Source: Caulobacter sp. FWC26
GTDB lineage: Bacteria; Pseudomonadota; Alphaproteobacteria; Caulobacterales; Caulobacteraceae
Direction: 5' to 3'
DNA: 64,000 bases
NCBI RefSeq assembly: GCF_002742645.2
Contig: NZ_CP033875.1
Location: 3,016,001-3,080,000, forward strand
The notes beneath the pieces were generated by a model. That model ran no database searches. It was not told where the DNA came from and saw only the letters and a list, made by a program, of their open reading frames with translations. Both the position numbers and the translations under genes were made by a program. Positions 58,332-64,000 of the stretch are shown here, in pieces; the first letter of the stretch is position 1; every line of letters begins with the position of its first letter.

Positions 58332-59045
58332 TTATTCGACCGGAGGCAGAGCCTCGGCGCGACTTTCGTCAAGGTAGCGCGCGCTGGTGGGTCTCAACAC
58401 ACCATCGAGTTCGATCACCAACGGATTGCCTGTCGGGATCTCGACACCGACAATCTTGTCGTCCGGCACGTTGAACAGGTGCTTGACGATCGCGCGCAGC
58501 GAATTGCCGTGCGCGGCGATCAGAACCGTCTCGCCCGCCTTCAGATGCGGAGCGATGTCGCTCTCCCAATACGGCAGAACGCGAACCAGGGTGGTCGCCA
58601 GGCTCTCGGTCGACGGAAGGGTCGCGCCCTTGTACCGCCGATCTTGGGCGAAATCGTATTCGCCGCCCGGGGCCAGTTCCGGCGGCGGGATGTCGTAAGA
58701 TCGGCGCCAGATGGTGACCTGCTCGACGCCGTGCTTCTCGGCGGTCTCGGCCTTGTTAAGCCCCGTCAGGCCGCCGTAGTGGCGTTCGTTCAGGCGCCAG
58801 TCCTTGGTCACCGGCACGAAGCTCTGCTTGGCCGCGTCCAGCGCAAGGTTGCCGGTGCGGATCGCGCGGGTCTGCACCGAGGTGAACAAGTGATCGATCT
58901 GGAGACCGGCCGCCGCGATCAGTTCGCCGCCCTTCTTGGCCTGCGCTTCGCCCTCGGCGGTCAGGTCGACGTCGACCCAGCCCGTGAAGCGGTTTTCCAG
59001 GTTCCACTGGCTCTGGCCATGGCGGAGCAGGACGAGCGTCGGCAT
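58332..59045 (-). CDS. gpmA: 2,3-bisphosphoglycerate-dependent phosphoglycerate mutase
   Basis: 237 residues. The phosphohistidine motif LVLLRHGQSQWNLENRFTGW at the N-terminus, LNERHYGGLTGLNK, and the second catalytic histidine in AAHGNSLRAIVKHLF are conserved. It interconverts 3- and 2-phosphoglycerate in glycolysis. GGAAG precedes ATG 59045. It stands alone between the pentapeptide genes and the divergent small membrane gene. Confidence 0.94.
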   Translation of the reverse strand: MPTLVLLRHGQSQWNLENRFTGWVDVDLTAEGEAQAKKGGELIAAAGLQIDHLFTSVQTRAIRTGNLALDAAKQSFVPVTKDWRLNERHYGGLTGLNKAETAEKHGVEQVTIWRRSYDIPPPELAPGGEYDFAQDRRYKGATLPSTESLATTLVRVLPYWESDIAPHLKAGETVLIAAHGNSLRAIVKHLFNVPDDKIVGVEIPTGNPLVIELDGVLRPTSARYLDESRAEALPPVE

Positions 59046-59172
59046 CGGGCTTCCTTTGGAGATCAAGTACAGGGGGCGGGCTAAGGCCCTGCGGGGCGAG
59101 CGTCAAGCGTCACGGCGATCGCTGGCGCGCTCGCCCCCTCCCCCGCGCCGCCGCCCGTGCTATAGGCGGGCC

Positions 59173-59406
59173 ATGCCTGATCGCATCTTCATGCCGTTGA
59201 TGGGCCTGATCGCCGCCGCGCTGATCGCCCTCTCCCTCGTCTGGCCGCAAGGGCAGGGCGACCGCTCCTGGGGGCCTTTCGGCCATACGCCCGTCCAGCA
59301 GACCCCTGAGATGAAAGCCAAGATCCAGCGCGAAAAGGATTCGGCGCGTCGGCGGGACGAAGCGGCCAAGAAGGCCGTCGAAGCGGCGAGCCAGCTTTCG
59401 CAATGA
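59173..59406 (+). CDS. Small single-pass membrane protein
   Basis: 77 residues: MPDRIFMPLMGLIAAALIAL and SLVWPQGQGDRSWGPFG form one membrane helix and a short outside loop; the rest is a charged helix (KAKIQREKDSARRRDEAAKK). Its stop overlaps the start of kdsD as ATGA, so the two are coupled. No known family, but the conserved operon position and clear helix support a real gene. Confidence 0.68.
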   Translation: MPDRIFMPLMGLIAAALIALSLVWPQGQGDRSWGPFGHTPVQQTPEMKAKIQREKDSARRRDEAAKKAVEAASQLSQ

Positions 59407-60359
59407 CCCCTTTCGACGCCGTTCAGGTGGGCCGTCGGGTTCTTGCCGTCGAGGCCGACGCGCTGCGCGCGCTCTCCGACTCGCTGGGCGAGGCCTTCGT
59501 CCAATCCGTCGAGACCATCTTCAACGCCAAGGGCCGCGTGGTCTGCACCGGCATGGGCAAGTCCGGCCACGTGGCGCGCAAGATCGCCGCGACCCTGGCG
59601 TCCACCGGGACCCAGGCGATGTTCGTTCATCCGGCCGAAGCCTCTCACGGCGACCTCGGCATGATCGGCCCCGACGATGTGGTGCTGGCTCTGTCAAAGT
59701 CCGGAGCGGGCCGCGAATTGGCCGATACCCTGACCTACGCCAAACGTTTCTCGATCCCGCTCATCGCGATGACGGCTGTGGCCGACAGCCCGCTCGGCCA
59801 AGCTGGAGACGTCCTGTTGTTGCTTCCCGACGCGCCGGAAGCCACTGCGGAGGTCAATGCGCCGACCACCTCGACCACGCTGCAGATCGCCCTGGGCGAC
59901 GCCCTCGCCGTAGCCCTGCTGGAACGGCGTGGTTTCACGGCGAGCGACTTCAGGGTCTTCCATCCTGGCGGAAAACTGGGCGCGATGCTGCGAACCGTGG
60001 GCGACCTCATGCATGGGGTCGACGAACTGCCCCTGGTGCCCGCCGAGTCCCCGATGCCAGACGCGCTGCTGGTGATGAGCGAGAAGCGCTTCGGCGCGGT
60101 GGGAGTCATCGACGACGCCGGCCGCCTGACCGGGTTGATCACCGATGGCGACCTTCGCCGCCATATGGACGGGCTGCTGACCCACACCGCTGGTCAGGTC
60201 ATGACCCACGCGCCCCAGACAATCGCGCCCGGCGCGCTGGCCGCAGAAGCCCTGAAGCTGATGAACGATCGCCGCATAACCGTCCTGTTCGTCGTAGAGG
60301 ATCAGCGACCTGTGGGCGTCCTGCACGTTCATGACCTGCTGCGCGCCGGCGTGATCTAG
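59403..60359 (+). CDS. kdsD: Arabinose-5-phosphate isomerase
   Basis: 318 residues. The SIS domain has VVCTGMGKSGHVARKIAATL and FVHPAEASHGDLGMI; two CBS domains follow (ALLVMSEKRFGAVGVIDDAG, LTGLITDGDLRRHMDGLL and ALKLMNDRRITVLFVVEDQR). This is the KdsD/KpsF architecture that makes arabinose-5-phosphate for Kdo in LPS. It is coupled to the small membrane protein upstream and precedes manB by about 90 bases. Confidence 0.94.
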   Translation: MTPFDAVQVGRRVLAVEADALRALSDSLGEAFVQSVETIFNAKGRVVCTGMGKSGHVARKIAATLASTGTQAMFVHPAEASHGDLGMIGPDDVVLALSKSGAGRELADTLTYAKRFSIPLIAMTAVADSPLGQAGDVLLLLPDAPEATAEVNAPTTSTTLQIALGDALAVALLERRGFTASDFRVFHPGGKLGAMLRTVGDLMHGVDELPLVPAESPMPDALLVMSEKRFGAVGVIDDAGRLTGLITDGDLRRHMDGLLTHTAGQVMTHAPQTIAPGALAAEALKLMNDRRITVLFVVEDQRPVGVLHVHDLLRAGVI

Positions 60360-60445
60360 GCCGCGCCACACTCTTTACAAGCCACCGTGTTACCGGCCCG
60401 CTCAGGCCGGTCATGCGGCCTCGTCCTTCCCAAAGCGAGCCTTCG

Positions 60446-61942
60446 ATGTTCTCCGTTCCCCGCGCCGACCTGGTTCCCAACACCGCCGCCTACGAGAACG
60501 AGCCCTTGGTCAAGGCGACCGGCTTTCGCGAGTATGACGCGCGCTGGCTGTTCGGACCGGAGATCAACCTGCTGGGCGTCCAGGCCCTGGGTCTTGGTCT
60601 GGGGACATACATCCACGAGCTTGGCCAATCGAAGATCGTGGTCGGCCATGACTTCAGATCCTACTCGTCGTCGATCAAGAACGCTCTGATCCTGGGACTG
60701 ATCAGCGCCGGCTGCGAGGTGCACGACATCGGTCTGGCCCTGTCGCCGACGGCCTATTTCGCCCAGTTCGACCTCGACATCCCCTGCGTGGCCATGGTCA
60801 CGGCCAGCCACAACGAGAACGGCTGGACCGGCGTGAAGATGGGCGCCCAGAAGCCGCTGACCTTCGGCCCCGACGAGATGAGCCGCCTGAAGGACATCGT
60901 GCTCAACGCCAAGTTCGTCGAGCGCGACGGCGGCAAGCTGATCCGCGTGCAGGGGCAGGCCCAGCGCTATATCGACGACGTGGCCAAGCGCGCCAGCATC
61001 ACCCGGCCGCTGAAGGTCATCGCCGCCTGCGGCAACGGCACGGCCGGCGCCTTCGTGGTCGAGGCCCTGCAGAAGATGGGCGTTACCGAGGTGGTGCCGA
61101 TGGACACCGACCTCGACTTCAACTTTCCCAAGTACAACCCCAACCCCGAAGACGCCGAGATGCTGCACGAGATGGCCCACGCCGTCCGCGAGCGTAAGGC
61201 CGACCTGGCCTTCGGCTTCGATGGCGACGGCGACCGCTGCGGCGTGGTGGATGACGAGGGCGAGGAGATCTTCGCCGACAAGATCGGCCTGATGCTGGCC
61301 CGGGATCTGGCGCCGCTGCACCCGGGCGCGACCTTCGTGGTCGATGTGAAGTCCACAGGCCTCTACGCGACGGATCCGATCCTCAAGGCCCATGGCTGCG
61401 AGGTCGTCTACTGGAAGACGGGCCACAGCTACATCAAGCGCAAGAGCGCCGAGCTGGGCGCGCTGGCCGGCTTCGAGAAGAGCGGCCACTTCTTCATGAA
61501 CGGCGAGCTCGGCTACGGCTACGACTGCGGCCTGACCGCCGCCGCGGCCATCCTGGCCATGCTGGACCGCAATCCGGGCGTGAAGCTGTCGGACATGCGC
61601 AAGGCCCTGCCGGTGGCCTTCACCTCGCTGACCATGAGCCCGCACTGCGCCGACGAGGTGAAGTACGGCGTCGTCGCCGAGGTGGTGAAGGAGTACGAAG
61701 ACCTGTTCGCCGCCGGCGGTTCGATCCTGGGCCGCAAGATCACCGAGGTGATCACGGTCAACGGCGTGCGTGTTCACCTGGAGGACGGCTCGTGGGTGCT
61801 GGTCCGCGCCTCGTCGAACAAGCCCGAGGTCGTGGTCGTCGTCGAGAGCACCCAGTCCGAAGACGACATGCGCGCCCTCTTCCGCCAGGAAGTGAAGCCG
61901 CGCCTGGGCGACCGGGTCGGCAAGTACAATCAGGAGATCTGA
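60446..61942 (+). CDS. manB: Phosphomannomutase/phosphoglucomutase
   Basis: 498 residues. Phosphoserine S121 is in TASHNENGW; the Mg loop GFDGDGDRC is near 258-266; the sugar-binding EKSGHFFMNGELGYGYDCG and the phosphate-binding VRASSNKPEVVV complete the four-domain alpha-D-phosphohexomutase. It supplies mannose-1-phosphate or glucose-1-phosphate for polysaccharide and LPS, fitting the kdsD neighbour. Start ATG 60446; an in-frame upstream start at 60413 is less likely. Confidence 0.92.
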   Translation: MFSVPRADLVPNTAAYENEPLVKATGFREYDARWLFGPEINLLGVQALGLGLGTYIHELGQSKIVVGHDFRSYSSSIKNALILGLISAGCEVHDIGLALSPTAYFAQFDLDIPCVAMVTASHNENGWTGVKMGAQKPLTFGPDEMSRLKDIVLNAKFVERDGGKLIRVQGQAQRYIDDVAKRASITRPLKVIAACGNGTAGAFVVEALQKMGVTEVVPMDTDLDFNFPKYNPNPEDAEMLHEMAHAVRERKADLAFGFDGDGDRCGVVDDEGEEIFADKIGLMLARDLAPLHPGATFVVDVKSTGLYATDPILKAHGCEVVYWKTGHSYIKRKSAELGALAGFEKSGHFFMNGELGYGYDCGLTAAAAILAMLDRNPGVKLSDMRKALPVAFTSLTMSPHCADEVKYGVVAEVVKEYEDLFAAGGSILGRKITEVITVNGVRVHLEDGSWVLVRASSNKPEVVVVVESTQSEDDMRALFRQEVKPRLGDRVGKYNQEI

Positions 61943-62000
61943 TCGGTTAACGCCGGAGTGGCCGGACATCCGATCCGGCGCGTCCGCGACAAGGCGAAGA

Positions 62001-62022
62001 GGCAGGCTTAAAGCCGCCTGCC
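62001..62022 (+). terminator. Candidate hairpin downstream of manB
   Basis: GGCAGGC (62001-62007) and GCCTGCC (62016-62022) form a 7-bp stem with an 8-base loop, about 60 bases after manB. The T-run is weak. Confidence 0.5.
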
Positions 62023-62057
62023 CCTCCCTTAGCGGGCCGGCTATCGGACGTCGCGTG

Positions 62058-62180
62058 TCAGGACGTCCTGGTGCCCCGCTTTGCGAGCGTATCGACGCGC
62101 TTGGAGGGCGGCGTACCCGTTGAGCGCGGATCGTTGAGCCCTCTTGGCGGTGAGGGCAGCGTGCCTGGATAGACGTTCAT
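62058..62180 (-). CDS. Possible 40-residue protein overlapping the next small ORF
   Basis: A frame starting MNVYPGTLPSPPRGLNDPRS and ending in a basic Thr/Arg/Ser tail. Its ATG overlaps the TGA of the 44-codon frame upstream (ATGA), which hints at coupling but could be chance in this GC-rich region. It has no recognisable domain. The 61943-62485 interval otherwise contains only the hairpin and the small frames listed here. Confidence 0.3.
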   Translation of the reverse strand: MNVYPGTLPSPPRGLNDPRSTGTPPSKRVDTLAKRGTRTS

Positions 62181-62311
62181 CGCGGCGTCGTCTTGAACGG
62201 GCGGTAGGGCGAGGGGGCGAGGCGCGGGGCCACGACGAAGAGACGGAATGCGGGAAGCATGAGCGCCGCAGCGACAATACAGGCTACCGACAGCTGGAAG
62301 AGCCAGTCCAT
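62177..62311 (-). CDS. Possible 44-residue membrane protein
   Basis: The frame reads MDWLFQLSVACIVAAALMLP, then AFRLFVVAPRLAPSPYRPFK and TTPR. It has one membrane helix followed by a basic, proline-rich tail, a sensible small-protein layout. The sequence before the ATG (GAGACCCCCCAA) has only a weak ribosome site. Frame conservation in related genomes would decide whether it is real. Confidence 0.4.
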   Translation of the reverse strand: MDWLFQLSVACIVAAALMLPAFRLFVVAPRLAPSPYRPFKTTPR

Positions 62312-62485
62312 TTGGGGGGTCTCAAGCATCGCCACGCCTGAGCGCTGACCGCGATGCGGTTCGCTCCCGACGGCGACTGATGCTTATATGGGGAGCGAGC
62401 CCCCGGTTTATCAGGGACGTCTTGAAATATGCTGCGTCCGGCCGGTTGGCTGGCGCGCGACATTGCGGCGGGGTAGTCACCGCCC

Positions 62486-62923
62486 ATGATCAAGCTTCGT
62501 CCTTCTCAGCCCCAGGACGGTGATCGCGTCGTCGCGATCTGGGCCGCGGCCGTCGACGCAACGCATGACTTCCTGACGCCCGAGGATCGCGCCTCAATCG
62601 GTCGCGAGGTCGAGGCCTTTCTCCCTGCGGCGCCGCTTGTGCTGGCCGTCGATGACCGCGATCGCCCTTTGGGCTTCATGCTGATCGCCGACGGCCACAT
62701 GGAGGCCCTGTTCATCGACCCCGAGTATCGCGGAGCCGGCCTCGGCGCGATGATGATCGACTATGCGCTGGCGTTGCATCCCCACCTGACCACCGACGTC
62801 AACGCGCAGAACGCCCAGGCGTTGGGCTTTTACGAGCACATGGGCTTCGAGCGCATCGGCTGGTCAGCGACCGACGGCCAGGGCCGTCCGTACCCGCTGA
62901 TCCATCTGCGCTTTGGCGTATGA
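62486..62923 (+). CDS. GNAT-family N-acetyltransferase
   Basis: 145 residues, a compact GNAT: IKLRPSQPQDGDRVVAIWAA at the N-terminus, MEALFIDPEYRGAGLGAMMI with the acetyl-CoA R/Q-x-x-G-x-G/A motif, and ALGFYEHMGFERIGWSATD near the end. The single-domain form resembles YjaB-type acetyltransferases; substrate unknown. Start ATG 62486. Confidence 0.88.
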   Translation: MIKLRPSQPQDGDRVVAIWAAAVDATHDFLTPEDRASIGREVEAFLPAAPLVLAVDDRDRPLGFMLIADGHMEALFIDPEYRGAGLGAMMIDYALALHPHLTTDVNAQNAQALGFYEHMGFERIGWSATDGQGRPYPLIHLRFGV

Positions 62924-62969
62924 GCCGATTTTCGGCTTATCTGCACGGCCTTCCCTCGCGAGTCATTCC

Positions 62970-64000
62970 ATGCGCCGCCTGCTCACCGCCCTCGCCCTGA
63001 TCCTGACGCCTGGCCTCGCGGTCGCCGCTCAACCGATCCTGCTCAAACCCGCGCGGGTCTGGACTGCGGAGAGCGCGGGACCGCCCCGCGAAGGCTGGGC
63101 CGTGCTGATCAGGGACGGCAAGATCGCTTCCGTCGGCCCCGCCGCCCAGATCGACGCCGCCGGCGCGGAGGTCGTCGACCTGCCCGACGCGACACTGATC
63201 CCCGGCCTGATGGACCTGCACAGCCACCTGTTCCTGCATCCCTATAACGAGACCTCGTGGGACGATCAGGTCCTCAAGGAGACCCCGACCTATCGCACGT
63301 TGCGGGCGGCGGTGCAGGCCAAGGCGACGCTGGAGGCCGGCTTCACCACGCTGCGTGATCTTGGCACCGAGGGCGCGGGAACTGCGGATGTGCCGCTGAA
63401 AAAGGCGATCAACGAGGGCTTGATTCCCGGCCCTCGCCTCTTTGTGACCACGCAGGCGATCGTGGCGACCGGCGCCTATGGTCCGGCGCGACGGAACTAC
63501 AATCCCGACGCGGAAATCCCGCAGGGCGCGCAAGAGGCCAGCGGCGTCGCCGAGGTGGTCAAAGCGGTGCGCGAACAGGCCGGCGCAGGCGCCGACTGGA
63601 TCAAGGTCTATGCCGACTATCGCGTCGGGCCCGATGGTTCGACGCAGCCGACGTTCAGCGTCGAGGAACTGAGAGCGCTGGTCGAGACCGCGCATTCCAG
63701 CGGCCGCCCGGTCTCGGCCCACGCCTCCAGCGACGAGGGGATGCGTCGCGCGATCCTGGCCGGCGTCGACACGATCGAGCACGGCTATGGCGGATCGGAA
63801 GCCACCTTCAAGCTCATGGCCGAAAAGGGCGTTGTCTTCTTCCCCACCCTCACGGCGGTCGAGAGCACCTCGACCTATTTGGGCGGCTATGTCGCGGGCA
63901 AGACGACGCCGACCCCCGCGATGCAGGCGGCCGAGCGGGCCTTCCGTCTGGCGGTCAAGGCCGGCGTGACCATCGGCATGGGCAGCGATGTCGGCGTCTT
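62970..64000 (+). CDS. Secreted amidohydrolase (imidazolonepropionase-like), 3' end outside window
   Basis: The frame is open from ATG 62970 to the window edge, 343 residues visible. A signal peptide (MRRLLTALALILTPGLAVAA) precedes the amidohydrolase fold: LIPGLMDLHSHLFLH (HxH metal ligands), the likely carbamylated Lys in ADWIKVYADY, SAHASSDEGM, TIEHGYGG and GVTIGMGSDVGV (Asp). These are the metal ligands of subtype III-like dipeptidase or imidazolonepropionase-related enzymes; periplasmic members often act as Xaa-Pro or prolidase-type peptidases. The gene continues beyond base 64000. Confidence 0.88.
   Translation, partial: MRRLLTALALILTPGLAVAAQPILLKPARVWTAESAGPPREGWAVLIRDGKIASVGPAAQIDAAGAEVVDLPDATLIPGLMDLHSHLFLHPYNETSWDDQVLKETPTYRTLRAAVQAKATLEAGFTTLRDLGTEGAGTADVPLKKAINEGLIPGPRLFVTTQAIVATGAYGPARRNYNPDAEIPQGAQEASGVAEVVKAVREQAGAGADWIKVYADYRVGPDGSTQPTFSVEELRALVETAHSSGRPVSAHASSDEGMRRAILAGVDTIEHGYGGSEATFKLMAEKGVVFFPTLTAVESTSTYLGGYVAGKTTPTPAMQAAERAFRLAVKAGVTIGMGSDVGV

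Noticed and set aside
60356..61969. 537-residue open frame opposite manB
   Set aside because: Mirror of a highly conserved phosphohexomutase; low-complexity translation with no motifs.

Overview
The window is about 64 kb of GC-rich alphaproteobacterial chromosome. Its gene content points to Caulobacter, close to C. vibrioides/crescentus or C. segnis. The strongest marker is an intact gcrA (44749-45270), the Caulobacterales cell-cycle regulator, with GANTC sites and CtrA/DnaA-like motifs in its promoter region. Supporting evidence is a ROSE-type leader on an hsp20 gene, double-length dCTP deaminase, DUF2125, DUF2093 and other alphaproteobacterial families. Genes are densely packed, often with ATGA, GTGA or TTGA stop/start overlaps. 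Nearly everything is housekeeping and chromosomal; I see no prophage, CRISPR array or rRNA.

Layout. 1-4.6 kb: VanZ-like C-terminus, HNH nuclease, 3-methyladenine glycosylase, GreA/GreB-family factor, a 36-aa membrane protein, a TetR regulator and gluQ. 4.6-8.4 kb: a winged-helix regulator with a membrane protein, an acyltransferase-3 protein, a large palindromic repeat, a GNAT enzyme and a TlpA thioredoxin. 8.4-12 kb: argH, an LptM-like lipoprotein, lysA and a phosphoribosyltransferase. 12-18 kb: zinc-ribbon/DUF3426 protein, then ftsE-ftsX-ydcF-plsC, a nonsense-broken VOC gene, a ChaC-like cyclotransferase and DUF2125. 18-21 kb: aromatic/histidine operon (chorismate mutase, hisC-type aminotransferase, prephenate dehydrogenase). 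21-29 kb: EF-hand protein, DUF885 peptidase-like protein, GH9 endoglucanase with LacI-type operator palindromes, tRNA-Gly(CCC), methyltransferase, TraB/GumN protein and alpha/beta hydrolase. 29-31.4 kb: cluster of small membrane proteins with an XRE regulator.

31432-34200 is a complete IS1595-family element with 22-bp terminal inverted repeats and an 8-bp target duplication (GATGTGCT). It carries three passenger genes (DUF3800 protein, 61-aa protein, two-TM protein) besides its transposase. Beyond it lie a degenerate HNH-like gene, dcd, metZ and apaG. At 37.8-40.1 kb is the most novel-looking locus: an XRE regulator, a cysteine-free beta-rich protein and a protein with a DUF4347/clan-CD-like His-Gly...Cys arrangement, with inverted repeats in front of the regulator and of the beta protein.

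40-48 kb: hslO, argF, argD, an ABC-2 permease, gcrA, xseA, DUF2093 and an M23-like protein whose HxH motif reads HLC. 48-55 kb: response regulator, LpxL-type acyltransferase, XRE regulator, hisN-like phosphatase, hydrolase, SCP2 protein and two tandem exported methyltransferase-fold proteins. 55-64 kb: heat-shock hsp20 with RpoH-like promoter and RNA thermometer, two paralogous pentapeptide-repeat proteins, gpmA, kdsD and manB (sugar precursors for LPS and polysaccharide), GNAT, and an amidohydrolase running off the right edge.

All function calls come from reading translated sequence and motifs; no database search was run.
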